A DNA stretch of 64,000 bases from Chitinophaga eiseniae (lineage in GTDB: Bacteria > Bacteroidota > Bacteroidia > Chitinophagales > Chitinophagaceae): NCBI RefSeq assembly GCF_900167135.1, contig NZ_FUWZ01000003.1, positions 310,001-374,000 of the forward strand. Reading direction: 5' to 3'. Position 1 is the first letter of the stretch. Every line of letters begins with the position of its first letter. Below the pieces are notes generated by a model, which saw only the letters and a program-made list of their open reading frames with translations, had not been told where the DNA came from and searched no databases. Shown piece by piece: positions 18,184 through 27,758 of this stretch. A program made the position numbers and the translations under genes.

Positions 18184-18738
18184 TTACGGCATAACAAACG
18201 GATTCTCCGCAAAAAATCCATCAAAAAGGAAATGATAAATTGAATAGGGATGTGTATGGATATCATCGACTGTTTTACTATATGGAACAGCCCCGGCAAC
18301 ACCATTATTGAATAGTTGAATGTGGTTAACATACCTGTGCTCAGGAAAAAATTTCTCAATTTCCAAAGCGATTCTTTCAATAACCGGCTTCATATTCCCG
18401 AAAACTACATGGTTTTCAAGAGATACAGAATCTATTGGATAAACTTTTCTACACTGAGCAATAGCTGTTTGACTTAAGACCCGATAAAAATCATGAATAT
18501 AATATGTGTAACAATTACACAAAAGAGGTATTGTAAACATTACCAGTGTTCTCCGGTTCAGGTCTCCAGAATTATCCTCCTCGTAGAGAGAGCCCATTGA
18601 ATAACACGGAAATTGTCGCGATGACAAGTCGACAACTTCATAATCACCTGCTGAAACTCTAATGGAGTCCAGCAGCGTAGAACCGGCAGTCTGCTCGCCA
18701 GCTATCATTGCGCTTATCTTCTTTTCAATTATCTCCAT
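18184..18738 (-). CDS. Conserved-looking protein of unknown function
   Basis: A 184-residue protein with no signal peptide, no membrane helix and no motif I recognise. It is rich in aromatic and polar residues (FTIPLLCNCYTYYIHDFYRVL) and looks like a soluble globular protein. It starts 12 bases after the stop of the lipoprotein gene 18751-19575 and is probably co-transcribed with it. The pair could be a secreted factor and a cytosolic partner, but nothing in the sequence proves that. Confidence 0.65.
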   Translation of the reverse strand: MEIIEKKISAMIAGEQTAGSTLLDSIRVSAGDYEVVDLSSRQFPCYSMGSLYEEDNSGDLNRRTLVMFTIPLLCNCYTYYIHDFYRVLSQTAIAQCRKVYPIDSVSLENHVVFGNMKPVIERIALEIEKFFPEHRYVNHIQLFNNGVAGAVPYSKTVDDIHTHPYSIYHFLFDGFFAENPFVMP

Positions 18739-18750
18739 AATTCGTTTCTC

Positions 18751-19575
18751 CTATTGGCTCATTATCGTAAGCTTCCAGGTTTCGATATTATTTTGTTCTC
18801 TTTCTAAACTGACACGAAAAAATTTGTTGTTATAGGTATATGGTTTTGGTATCCCAACTGCTTTGATTAGCCCTGGAGGCGTAGTCAAATTTAAAGCACC
18901 AAATGTTTTCTCTGTGGTAGCCTTGAACTTTGATATGGCAGCATTACGCTCCGTTGAGTTGAATATATTCAGGACGAGTGTGAGTTTCTCAGCATAAGTT
19001 TCATGGTTACTTTCTAAGTAATATGCCAGGTTGTTGTCAAGGCCGTTAACAGAAGAAGCCGTACCAAACCTATAATAGTCAGTAATACTCATAAATCCTC
19101 CGAGATCGTCGCTCCTCCAGCTGCCAAGTTCTCCAATCCCGTTTTTAGAAAGCTCTGTCCTTAAACCATTTACATTGTTAAATACTGCGATTTTTGAAGC
19201 CCCCTGTTTTGCGGGGGCTATGGAACCAAATTTAATCAACATGTCTGTTGGCACCCAGCCGATGTAAGTATCGGTGAGCCAATCCGGTTCAATTACTTTC
19301 ACTTTGCTATATTTCTTGCAGGTCTCCAGAACGGATAGTTTACAGGATTTATCAAGTTCACAGTATTTGGTTGCCTTTACAAGGGAGGTTGCCTTTACAT
19401 TGATAAGTTTTTTTGATGAAGCGGAGGGAGAAACCAATAGATCAATATTTTCTTTTACGGTGAAGTATTTTTCTTCTTTTTGTATGCTTTCTGTTTGTTT
19501 TTCATCTTTGGGGCCGGGGCCTTCACAAGAAAAGCATACAATCGTCAACAGGATTAGGTTTAAAATTTGTTTCAT
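18751..19575 (-). CDS. Lipoprotein with a predicted SH3-like domain
   Basis: A 274-residue lipoprotein (VCFSC, Cys17) followed by a charged linker. Residues about 35-115 (FTVKENIDLLVSPS ... YSKVKVIEP ... GWVPTDML) read like a bacterial SH3 domain, a fold that often binds peptidoglycan or peptides. The C-terminal half (about 125-274) is of unknown type. It is the first gene of a two-gene unit with 18184-18738. Confidence 0.7.
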   Translation of the reverse strand: MKQILNLILLTIVCFSCEGPGPKDEKQTESIQKEEKYFTVKENIDLLVSPSASSKKLINVKATSLVKATKYCELDKSCKLSVLETCKKYSKVKVIEPDWLTDTYIGWVPTDMLIKFGSIAPAKQGASKIAVFNNVNGLRTELSKNGIGELGSWRSDDLGGFMSITDYYRFGTASSVNGLDNNLAYYLESNHETYAEKLTLVLNIFNSTERNAAISKFKATTEKTFGALNLTTPPGLIKAVGIPKPYTYNNKFFRVSLEREQNNIETWKLTIMSQ

Positions 19576-19778
19576 AATGAATTTATAGGAAGGTCAATAT
19601 ATCCCCGCTCAGTTTTGTATCTGAATTTCAGATTTCGTTCAGAGATGTACAAAGTCATGTTCAGTATGCTAATGTATTAACTAAACGGGTATTGACTTTC
19701 CGGGAACCCGTAAATTGCTGGCCTGTAATAGTCGTATATTCGGATACATTCAATTAACTATTCAAAACAGGTAATCTC

Positions 19779-19925
19779 ATGAAAAAGTTTGAAGCAATCA
19801 AGCCAGGCCCGAAGCCTAAAACAGACGAAGGAAAAGATGATAAAAGAAGAAGAGTTCTTCCGGAAACCAAACCTAAACATCCGGATTTAAAGCCACACAA
19901 GCATAAACCTGGTGAATCGCGATGA
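19779..19925 (+). CDS. Small basic Lys/Pro-rich protein (48 residues)
   Basis: An ATG at 19779 opens 48 codons ending in TGA at 19923-19925. The product is very rich in Lys, Pro, Arg, Glu and Asp (KPGPKPKTDEGK, KPKHPDLKPHKHKPG) with almost no hydrophobic residues, so it is probably unstructured and may bind nucleic acid or another acidic partner. No family was recognised. Support: in-frame ATG and stop, low-complexity but non-random composition, and isolation in a gene-free gap. It could still be chance. Confidence 0.45.
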   Translation: MKKFEAIKPGPKPKTDEGKDDKRRRVLPETKPKHPDLKPHKHKPGESR

Positions 19926-20235
19926 ATGGTCATTTAAAGCGCGATTGATTGGCTAATCCCCCGTCAATGACAGGAAGTATTTAACAGATAAGGCAAACTA
20001 CAAAAGGTTTACCTTATCTGTACCAAAATGTTCAGTATTCATATTCACTATTTGAGCAGGCAATTATTACAGTTTACTTAAATTGCCGATGGTGGATTTT
20101 AGCATCGCAGGCGATATCATGAAGCCCCAGGATATCTGGGAATAGTGTTTAGAAAAAAATTAACATATCATTATCATGATGAAATTTCCAGACCAAGCCC
20201 CATCTTTCAACGTAACTTAACGTTAAGGTTAACCC

Positions 20236-20268
20236 TAAAAAAGCCGGCGGCATCGTTCGCACCGGCTT
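20236..20268 (-). terminator. Intrinsic terminator of the HAD phosphatase gene
   Basis: On the minus strand a 7-bp GC-rich stem (AAGCCGG/CCGGCTT, arms 20262-20268 and 20241-20247) is followed by TTTTT. It lies about 60 bases past the stop of the gene at 20330-21148. Confidence 0.75.
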
Positions 20269-20283
20269 CACTTCAAACAATAT

Positions 20284-20314
20284 GTAACCATCAGGCCAAA
20301 GTCTGATGGTTACA
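20284..20314. repeat. 11-bp hairpin between phosphatase stop and its terminator
   Basis: Arms GTAACCATCAG (20284-20294) and CTGATGGTTAC (20304-20314) pair perfectly around a nine-base loop. It may protect the 3' end of the phosphatase mRNA. Confidence 0.5.
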
Positions 20315-20329
20315 AGTTCCCTCATCCGT

Positions 20330-21148
20330 TTAATATTCATTTGTTACGAGTACCGGCGTTCCCATCACCCGCATAAACAGCTCTTCCTCCAACAAGTCTT
20401 TAATAGACCGGATCACAAAATCGGGGGAATAGCCGAAATGTGCCAGGTCTTCTTCCCGGGTCACTCCTGTTAAGGTAAGTACCGTAGTGAAACCCATGGA
20501 GCCTGCCCCCAGGATATCCGTTCCCATGGTATCCCCTATCATCACTGTTTCATCTGTGGTGAGCTGCAACGCTTTTCTCGCCATGCGCATCATCACCGGG
20601 CTTGGTTTTCCCACGCTGAAAGCTTTGATGCCCGTGGCAAATTCCAGCATGGCTACCAATGCGCCACAGCCTACCCGGTACTTCCCCCCGCCCATCGGGC
20701 AATTGGGGTCCAGGTTGGTGGCGATGAGCTTAGCGCCCTTCATGATCATATTAATAGCCTTGTCCACAGATTCCAGCATGATCGTTCTGCCTTCGCCGAT
20801 GATCACATAGTCCGGCTGGTCATCTACAATAGAATAACCCGCATTATGCAGTTCTGTCAGCAGGCCGCCCTCACCAATCACGTAGGCGGTACCGTTTTCC
20901 TTCCGGGATGCCAGGTACCTGGCTGTTGCCATGGCACAGGTAAAAATATCCGTATCATTTACCCTAAAACCCATTTTATTCAGCTTGTAACAAACATCCC
21001 TGCTGGTCCTCTGGCTGTTGTTGGTGAGGAAGAGGAAAGGTAACCCTTTGTCTCTGAGCCCGTTAATAAATTCTACCGCTCCGGGAATGGGTTCACTGCC
21101 TTTATAGATTACGCCATCCATGTCGATTAAAAATCCCTTTTTTTTCAT
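20330..21148 (-). CDS. HAD-superfamily (subclass IIA, NagD-like) phosphatase
   Basis: A 272-residue cytosolic protein with the four HAD motifs: DMDGVIY (nucleophile Asp9, acid Asp11), LTNNS, GKPSP (motif III Lys) and MIGDTMGTDI (metal-binding Asp pair). The cap inserted between motifs II and III fits the NagD/4-nitrophenylphosphatase-like class IIA family, which dephosphorylates nucleotides and small sugar phosphates; the real substrate cannot be told. Length is normal. It is a single gene, divergent from the SusC gene at 21588, with its own terminator. Confidence 0.88.
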   Translation of the reverse strand: MKKKGFLIDMDGVIYKGSEPIPGAVEFINGLRDKGLPFLFLTNNSQRTSRDVCYKLNKMGFRVNDTDIFTCAMATARYLASRKENGTAYVIGEGGLLTELHNAGYSIVDDQPDYVIIGEGRTIMLESVDKAINMIMKGAKLIATNLDPNCPMGGGKYRVGCGALVAMLEFATGIKAFSVGKPSPVMMRMARKALQLTTDETVMIGDTMGTDILGAGSMGFTTVLTLTGVTREEDLAHFGYSPDFVIRSIKDLLEEELFMRVMGTPVLVTNEY

Positions 21149-21587
21149 AGCAATCAGATGTTTGGTTAATTATATGCGATTAGTAAATAAGCAAATGCTA
21201 TCAGAAAAAATATGGAATAAATAAAGGCAGGATGGAATGTATAAAGGCAGAAAGACGGATACACTGTTGCAGATACAGGCGTCTTGCCTTAAAGATAATT
21301 ATTAAATCCGGATTGTTTTATTTATTTTCAAAAGAGTGAGCAATTGCTGCCGTTCCATCAGTGACAATGACGATGAACATTAATGGATACCGTTTGTTAT
21401 ATATAGTACGGTAGCGAGATCTGTAAAAAACCAATAAGAATTCCTTCTTTCCTCCGGCGTAGTGTTATCCTGCAGTTTTCCTATACTTAAAACATTACCG
21501 TAAATCTCCCTTATGAACACAGTAAACCGATAGCACGCAAATCAGTACGCTTATAGTCTTTTATTATCAACCATCAAAATTAAATGT
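21149..21587. other. 439-base divergent promoter region
   Basis: An A+T-rich gap between the divergent phosphatase and SusC genes. It must hold promoters for both, but I see no clear TTG/TAnnTTTG pair and no gene. A stretch near 21390-21410 (CGTTTGTTATATATAG) is the most promoter-like part. Confidence 0.4.
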
Positions 21588-24500
21588 ATGTGGACATGTT
21601 CACACGCCTGCAGATCCGGGGCAGTAGTATTGTATCTGTTACTTTACTGGAGCACCGTTATGGCGCAGACCAGCAAAATCATCGGGAAAGTCAGCTCTGT
21701 CAGGGGCGAACCCATTCCAGGGGTATCCATTATGCTGAAGGACTCCAAAACCGGGGCTGTAACGGATGCCCAGGGTAACTACATCATCACCGCGCCCGGT
21801 AATGGTACCCTGATATTCAACGCCATCGGCTTCCTTAAACAGGAGGTACCTATCAACAACCGGAGTATTGTGAATGTAACAGTCACAGAGGATAACAAAC
21901 AACTCGGGGAGGTGGTCGTAACAGCGCTGGGGGTCACCAAGACGAAAAAAAGCCTGGGATACGCCACCACTGAAATCAAAGGCGCCGACCTCGCCGTTAC
22001 CAACGAGGTAAACCCGGTAAATGCCCTGCAGGGCAAAGTGGCCGGCGTGCAGATCGACCAGGGCGGCGGCGGACTCTTCGGCAGCTCCAAAATTGTGATC
22101 CGCGGTAACTCCACGCTGGGCACCAATAACCAGCCCATATTTGTGATAGATGGGGTGATCGTGGAAAACAATACCTTCAACGGCACGGGCCGTGACTTTG
22201 GTAACGACCTGAAAAACCTCAACATGGAAGACTTTGAATCCGTTACCGTGCTGAAAGGCTCTTCTGCTGCAGCGTTGTACGGCTCCAGGGCTATCAATGG
22301 CGTCATCCTCATCACCAGTAAAAAAGGGCGGGAACGGAAAGGAATAGGCGTTAACGTTAGCCAGACGTTCAACACCTTCCGGCCCTACGCCGGCCCGGAC
22401 TTTCAGAATGAATTCGGAGGCGGTACCGTAGGTTATTTCTTTACCGACAACCGCGACCCCAATTATAAATCGGATGAACGCTGGCGCACCAAGGTATTCC
22501 CCACAGATCCCTCCACCGGCAAGCCTTATATAGACAGACAGGTAGGACGCGAGCTGGAAAACTGGGGTCCCCGTTTCGCCGGACAGGAAGTGCTGAATTA
22601 CGATGGCACCCCCACTAAATACGTAGCGCAGCCCGATAACTTCATGGATGCATTCCAGAACGGACGCGGCTCCGCCACCAATATTGCGCTTGACGGCGGC
22701 AACGACAGGTCCACCTTCAGGGTGTCTTATACCCGCGACCAAAGCCAGGGGATCGTCGCTAAAAACAGCCTGTTAAAGAACAGCTTCGATGTACGGGTCA
22801 CGCATACCATCAACAGGTTCCTCAGTGCGGATGTAAGCGCCAATTACACCGACTTTGCCGGTAAAAACCCGCCCCGCCTCGGCGGACTTGACGCTTTCGC
22901 TTCCTATAACTTCGGAAAACTGTTTTCATGGATCCTTCCCCGTAACTATGACACGAAATACTGGATGCAGAAAGCCCACTACACCAGCGTATTCGGAGGA
23001 GCGCCCAATCCGGCAGACCCCAATGAACCCAACAAAGCGCCGGAATCGCGCTTCTGGTTCAGCCTATTCGAAAATGAATACCTGCAGAATGAACAAACCA
23101 TCCGCGGACGCATAGCCCTTACCGCTACCATAACACCCTGGGCTAAACTGTTACTGGAAGGCAATGTGAACAACCTGTATACCAAGAATGAAAACAAGGA
23201 ACTGGGACAAAGCCCCGATTTCAAAGGCGGTCTTTATGGACTCGGACATACCAGCAAGGAAAGCTATTTCCTCAAATGGATGCTGATGATCAATAAAACC
23301 CTTATGAAAGACCTGGAGCTGAGCGGTTATGTTGGCGGTGAAACCCAGCGTTTCCAGACCACCTTTAACTACAGCGAAACCGTAGGCGGACTGAACTATC
23401 CGGGCCAGTTTTTCCTGGGTAATTCTGCACAAAAAATGGAACCCAAAGGCGGACTTAAAACCAAAAAAGCCTTTAACTCCCTTTATGCCAGCGCCGATCT
23501 GGCCTGGAGAAACCAGCTGTTCCTGCAGGCCACTTTCCGGGGCGACTGGTCCTCTGCACTGGCCTATACCAATGGCGGCGGCAACTTTTTTTACAATTAC
23601 CCGGCCGTTAGCTTATCATGGCTGTTCTCTGAAACCTTCAAACTGCCTTCATGGATCAGTTACGGAAAGTTGAGAGGCAACGTTGCAGCACTGGGTAACG
23701 ATACCGATCCGTTCACCATCAACCCGGGATTCACCTTCAATGGCTTCACTTCGTCCAATGGGACCGATATTCCTATGTCCACCTATAGCCGCTACCGTGA
23801 CCCGCTCACCGGCAAGCTGATGGTAATACAGCCCAACCTGCGGCCACAACGGAAAATAGCCAAGGAATTAGGCGTTGAAATGCGTTTCCTGCAAAACAGG
23901 ATCGGCTTTGACTTATCCGTATACCAGGACAACACCAGGGACCAGATCCTGGACGTAGCCACCCCTCCGGAAAGCGGACAGGATGGAATTATCATCAACG
24001 CAGGAAATATCCAGAACAGGGGACTTGAACTGATGATTGACGGAACACCGGTTAAAACAAAGAACTTCGAATGGAGCACCAACCTCAATTATTCCTTCAA
24101 CCGCAACCTTATTAAAGATTTATACCCCGGACGGACAGAATACGACCTGGGAGCCAATATCGGCGAAATCAGCACCTGGGCGGTAGTAGGCAAGTCATAT
24201 GGCGTATTACGCACACTGATTCATTCCAGTCCATACCAGGCCAAAGATGCCAATGGCAACGCGGTAGATGACCCCAACAATGGCAAACCGGTACTGGCCT
24301 GGCGCTCTGATGCCCGTGCCGCATTCCCTGCCCGTAGCAATACCTGGCAGGATGTGGGCGATATCAATGCCAAATTCAGGGCAGGCTGGGGCAACACCTT
24401 CCGATATAAAGGCTTTTCCCTGAATGTATTGCTGGATGCTAAAATAGGAGGCGATTTTGTACTCCTCACCTACCGCTACGGCACCCACACCGGCGTGTTC

Positions 24501-25019
24501 CCCAATACCCTGGCAGGACGGGATGCCGCCACCGGCGGTATTACCTGGACCAGCAAATACGATGGCCAGACCTACGACGATGGCCTGATCCCGGATGGCG
24601 TATTCCCGAAAGGCCAGATGATAACACAGCCCGACGGATCACAGGTGGACGTAGGCGGCATGAGCTATGCACAGGCTTACGAAAAAGGATATGTAGAACC
24701 TACCCATGCTCCGCAGTTTTACTACCGCTATGGCTCTTCCTCCACCGGGGTGGCCGATTACTGGATCAAAAAGAATACCTGGGTATCATTACGGCAGGTA
24801 TCGCTGGCCTACCAGTTCCCGGCCAGTATCTGCAAAAAACTGATGCTGAATAACCTGAGCGTGGCAGTTGTAGGCCGCGACCTGTTGTACCTCTACAACA
24901 GTCTTCCTTACAACTATAACCCTGCTTCCAACAACTCCAACAACACCGCCTATTCCGGTGAAGAAGGATTTTTACCAATGATCCGGTCAATTGCAGGTAC
25001 GATCAGGGTAGGATTCTGA
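21588..25019 (+). CDS. SusC/RagA-family TonB-dependent transporter
   Basis: A 1143-residue outer-membrane transporter. The signal region ends at VMAQ (about residue 26). A carboxypeptidase-regulatory-like domain follows (about 30-105, GKVSSVRGEPIPGVSIML), then the TonB-dependent plug (EVVVTALG, VIRGNSTLG, VIDGVIVEN, ALYGSRAINGVILITSKKG) and the barrel, ending IRVGF. It lacks the STN domain of the other SusC and has no FecR/sigma neighbour, so it is regulated differently. ATG at 21588 is chosen over an out-of-frame ATG at 21584. It pairs with the SusD gene 34 bases downstream. No degradative enzyme is adjacent, so the substrate is unknown. Confidence 0.95.
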   Translation: MWTCSHACRSGAVVLYLLLYWSTVMAQTSKIIGKVSSVRGEPIPGVSIMLKDSKTGAVTDAQGNYIITAPGNGTLIFNAIGFLKQEVPINNRSIVNVTVTEDNKQLGEVVVTALGVTKTKKSLGYATTEIKGADLAVTNEVNPVNALQGKVAGVQIDQGGGGLFGSSKIVIRGNSTLGTNNQPIFVIDGVIVENNTFNGTGRDFGNDLKNLNMEDFESVTVLKGSSAAALYGSRAINGVILITSKKGRERKGIGVNVSQTFNTFRPYAGPDFQNEFGGGTVGYFFTDNRDPNYKSDERWRTKVFPTDPSTGKPYIDRQVGRELENWGPRFAGQEVLNYDGTPTKYVAQPDNFMDAFQNGRGSATNIALDGGNDRSTFRVSYTRDQSQGIVAKNSLLKNSFDVRVTHTINRFLSADVSANYTDFAGKNPPRLGGLDAFASYNFGKLFSWILPRNYDTKYWMQKAHYTSVFGGAPNPADPNEPNKAPESRFWFSLFENEYLQNEQTIRGRIALTATITPWAKLLLEGNVNNLYTKNENKELGQSPDFKGGLYGLGHTSKESYFLKWMLMINKTLMKDLELSGYVGGETQRFQTTFNYSETVGGLNYPGQFFLGNSAQKMEPKGGLKTKKAFNSLYASADLAWRNQLFLQATFRGDWSSALAYTNGGGNFFYNYPAVSLSWLFSETFKLPSWISYGKLRGNVAALGNDTDPFTINPGFTFNGFTSSNGTDIPMSTYSRYRDPLTGKLMVIQPNLRPQRKIAKELGVEMRFLQNRIGFDLSVYQDNTRDQILDVATPPESGQDGIIINAGNIQNRGLELMIDGTPVKTKNFEWSTNLNYSFNRNLIKDLYPGRTEYDLGANIGEISTWAVVGKSYGVLRTLIHSSPYQAKDANGNAVDDPNNGKPVLAWRSDARAAFPARSNTWQDVGDINAKFRAGWGNTFRYKGFSLNVLLDAKIGGDFVLLTYRYGTHTGVFPNTLAGRDAATGGITWTSKYDGQTYDDGLIPDGVFPKGQMITQPDGSQVDVGGMSYAQAYEKGYVEPTHAPQFYYRYGSSSTGVADYWIKKNTWVSLRQVSLAYQFPASICKKLMLNNLSVAVVGRDLLYLYNSLPYNYNPASNNSNNTAYSGEEGFLPMIRSIAGTIRVGF

Positions 25020-25053
25020 TAAACAGTTTGTTGCAACATCAAAAAAAGAGATC

Positions 25054-26745
25054 ATGAAAAACATACAACACCGATATATAAAGGTTTGCATAGCGCTGGC
25101 CCTGCTGGGCGCCGGGTCCTGTTCCAAGAATTTTGGCGATATCAACACAGACCCTAGCCTGGTGAGCAAACCGGATGTAAAATTCCTGCTCAGCTATTCG
25201 GAAGACAAGATCTTCACCTACCAGGGCACCGAATGGGTATGGGAAAGCATGGAACAGCTGATGCGCTTTACACAACATGTAACTTCCAGCCCGTACGAAA
25301 TTACCAACAACGTCAATACGCGGTATAATACCTATTACCTCCAGGTACTACCCAACCTGAACGAAATCAGACGGCAGGTGGATGCTATGCCCGATAAGGA
25401 AAAATATCAGAAAATAAAGGTAGTTACCAATATCCTGATGGTGCTGCACGGTATTAAGGTTACAGACATGAATGGGTCCATCCCCTTTAGCGAGGCAGTA
25501 AGAGGGCGGTATGAACAAAAGTATAATCCGGTGTACGATGAGCAGCAGGCACTTTTCGCCAACTGGCTGGGACAGCTCAATGAGGCTATTAAAGTACTGT
25601 CTGATAATTCAATGGTAGCGCAAGCGGTTTACGGACCATCCGATATTTTTTACCAGAGCGACTGGGTGAAATGGGTAAAACTGGCCAATACGCTTAAACT
25701 TCGTATAGCCGCCAGGCTGGAAAATGCAGACAAGGCAAAATGTCAGGCCATCTTCCAGGAAGTTATGAAAGATGCTATCGGCCCCATCAGCGACTATGAT
25801 TCGCAGGTCAGGTATGTTAATGCTACCTATGTTCCTTTCGGGACCGGGGGAGATATTGATTACCGCAGCCGCAGATATGCCAGTACTTCGATTATGAATT
25901 TCCTGAAGAAAACCAATGATCCCCGGTTACCGGTATACTTCGAAAAAAATGACCTGGTAGGCAGTTATAAAGATTCACTGGCCAAATACCAGGTATCACT
26001 TCCTGCATTCATTGATCCGAACGATCCGCTGATCATGTACCAGGGAGGACCAGCCGACTGGACCACCAATCCCGATGTGGCATCCTATATAGGGAACCCG
26101 CTACCTGTAAGCCAGTTCACCAAATACTCCCTGATCTCTGCTATCAACCGCAGGTTTTTCTCTCCTCAACTAAACCAGGCAACCGGTAAGTTCCTGGATG
26201 TTGCCGTTACCCACGCAGAAACCTGTTTCTATATAGCTGAGTTTATCCAGAAAGGTTATGCCGGTGGCGTGGACACCAAAGGCAGTGCGGAAGACTGGTA
26301 CAAAAAAGGAGTTACCTCTTCGATACAGACCATGAATGCCATAGCAGTAGCCGCAGGCTCCACCACTGCCTATTCCGGCGATGGACAAACAGAGATCAAC
26401 AACTACCTGGCTAATCCATTGGTGAAATTCAATGGCGTCAATAACCTGGAAAGGATTTATATCCAGCAATTTCTGGGGATGTACCGGCAGCCCAACGAAG
26501 CCTATGTATTTTGCAGACGTACCGGGTATCCCAAAACCGGCTCGGCTTACTATGGCAGGGAACCATTCAACGAGTTGATCCCCCGCCGCTTCTGGCTGAT
26601 AGATCCCGGAGAAGTGAACAGGGCTAACTGGTCGGCCGCCATGCAGCAGCAGGGATTCACACCCAATGCGCAGGACTTGCCTACCCTGAGTTCACAGCGC
26701 ATCTGGTACGATAAAGCCGCTCCTGATTTCGGAAAGGGGCAGTAA
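25054..26745 (+). CDS. SusD/RagB-like outer-membrane lipoprotein
   Basis: A 563-residue lipoprotein (lipobox GAGSC, Cys23) of the larger SusD-like group (SusD_2 style: CSKNFGDINTDPS start, AETCFYIAEFIQKGYAGG and YKKGVTSSIQ near the middle, FCRRTGYPK toward the end). It is the surface substrate-binding partner of the SusC protein encoded 34 bases upstream. A strong terminator follows directly, so the unit is just the SusC/SusD pair. Confidence 0.93.
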   Translation: MKNIQHRYIKVCIALALLGAGSCSKNFGDINTDPSLVSKPDVKFLLSYSEDKIFTYQGTEWVWESMEQLMRFTQHVTSSPYEITNNVNTRYNTYYLQVLPNLNEIRRQVDAMPDKEKYQKIKVVTNILMVLHGIKVTDMNGSIPFSEAVRGRYEQKYNPVYDEQQALFANWLGQLNEAIKVLSDNSMVAQAVYGPSDIFYQSDWVKWVKLANTLKLRIAARLENADKAKCQAIFQEVMKDAIGPISDYDSQVRYVNATYVPFGTGGDIDYRSRRYASTSIMNFLKKTNDPRLPVYFEKNDLVGSYKDSLAKYQVSLPAFIDPNDPLIMYQGGPADWTTNPDVASYIGNPLPVSQFTKYSLISAINRRFFSPQLNQATGKFLDVAVTHAETCFYIAEFIQKGYAGGVDTKGSAEDWYKKGVTSSIQTMNAIAVAAGSTTAYSGDGQTEINNYLANPLVKFNGVNNLERIYIQQFLGMYRQPNEAYVFCRRTGYPKTGSAYYGREPFNELIPRRFWLIDPGEVNRANWSAAMQQQGFTPNAQDLPTLSSQRIWYDKAAPDFGKGQ

Positions 26746-26753
26746 CATCAAAA

Positions 26754-26790
26754 GAAGCACTTACAATCAAACGTAAGTGCTTCTTTTTTT
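26754..26790 (+). terminator. Intrinsic terminator of the SusC/SusD pair
   Basis: An 11-bp perfect stem (GAAGCACTTAC/GTAAGTGCTTC, loop of eight) is followed by seven T. The core ten base pairs are identical to those of the terminator at 3123-3155. Confidence 0.88.
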
Positions 26791-26918
26791 TGTATCCTCC
26801 AGCAGTAAAGTGACGTTGTCAAAATTCGTCGGGCGTTGAAAAGCCGGAAGAAACTGAGAAAAAACATGAATTCAGGCTTACACAGCAGGAAGAATCCTAA
26901 AGCCCGTAGACAGTATGA

Positions 26919-27758
26919 CTATTTACAATGTGCAATAAATAACGGCGATCTCAGCTCCTGCAATAGAATATCTGCCATACTTGGATAGAACCATCGTGAT
27001 AAACGGCTTCTTCGGTATGCACCCAGAACGATAACTGTATCAGAACTCTCTTCCTGCAAATAAGCCGGAATTACCTCCCACGGGATACCTTTTAATACCT
27101 GAAACGTCGCTTGCGGATAATGCCTTTTCATAAACTCCTTCATTAACTTTCCATCCGGAAGATGAAGGGAAGATTTCGGGCTTTTTACCGAAACCACCTC
27201 AGTCGGTATATGCTTCAAACCGGAAAGCGTATAGTCGAACATGCGTATGGCATGCACGGAAGAAGGCGAACCATCGTACAATAATACTGATTTACTTATA
27301 CCGGTAAACTCAGACGGGACCACCAATATTGGACAGACCGCCTCTGCAAACAGTTGACTGAGAAAATGCGAAGGTTTTTCCTCTTTCACCCTGGTGAACG
27401 CCTCCTTGGATTCTATGATCATAAGGTCAGCATAAATGCTTTCGTGTAATACAGCCTCTATGGCAATATCGTTATCTTTATGCAACGAGTAGTTTAGGCC
27501 AGACTGCTGACATGCCAACTCAAACTGTTGTATACTCTTTCCCATTGTATGCGTATCCTTTTCAGCGAAACTTTTCATCTCCTGGTCGGGAATACCCGTC
27601 TCATCAACAAGGTCATAATATGCATAACTTCTATAATTAATATCTTTAGGAAATACACCCACCAAATGCGCCTTTTCCTGTTTGGCAATAAATACAGCGT
27701 ATTCAACGGTACTACTCGAATAACTCAAACCGTCCAAAATAGCAACTATCTTTTTCAT
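26919..27758 (-). CDS. Tandem universal stress protein (UspA family)
   Basis: A 279-residue protein made of two Usp-like halves (about 1-140 and 150-279). The first begins KKIVAILDGLSYSS and the second VLLYDGSPSSVHAI, the usual beta1-loop starts. The second half ends with VIVLGAYRRSRLSRW before a Ser, close to but not exactly the ATP-binding G2xG9xG(S/T) motif. Such proteins are induced by stress and act as dimer-like monomers. It is a single gene, followed on the same strand by nothing up to the SusD terminator. Confidence 0.88.
   Translation of the reverse strand: MKKIVAILDGLSYSSSTVEYAVFIAKQEKAHLVGVFPKDINYRSYAYYDLVDETGIPDQEMKSFAEKDTHTMGKSIQQFELACQQSGLNYSLHKDNDIAIEAVLHESIYADLMIIESKEAFTRVKEEKPSHFLSQLFAEAVCPILVVPSEFTGISKSVLLYDGSPSSVHAIRMFDYTLSGLKHIPTEVVSVKSPKSSLHLPDGKLMKEFMKRHYPQATFQVLKGIPWEVIPAYLQEESSDTVIVLGAYRRSRLSRWFYPSMADILLQELRSPLFIAHCK

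Larger units (their letters stand above)
19576..20329. other. 754-base gap with one small ORF and several hairpins
   Basis: Apart from the 48-codon frame at 19779-19925 this stretch has no convincing gene. It holds an imperfect inverted repeat around 19984-20020 (CAGATAAGG...CCTTATCTG), a minus-strand terminator at 20236-20268, and an 11-bp hairpin at 20284-20314. The part before 19779 (TTG at about 19713 and TATATTCG at about 19734) could hold a promoter for the small ORF, but the match to the Bacteroidota consensus is imperfect. Confidence 0.5.

Noticed and set aside
21639-22742. 367-codon minus-strand frame opposite the second SusC gene
   Set aside because: Shadow of a clear TonB-dependent plug domain on the plus strand.
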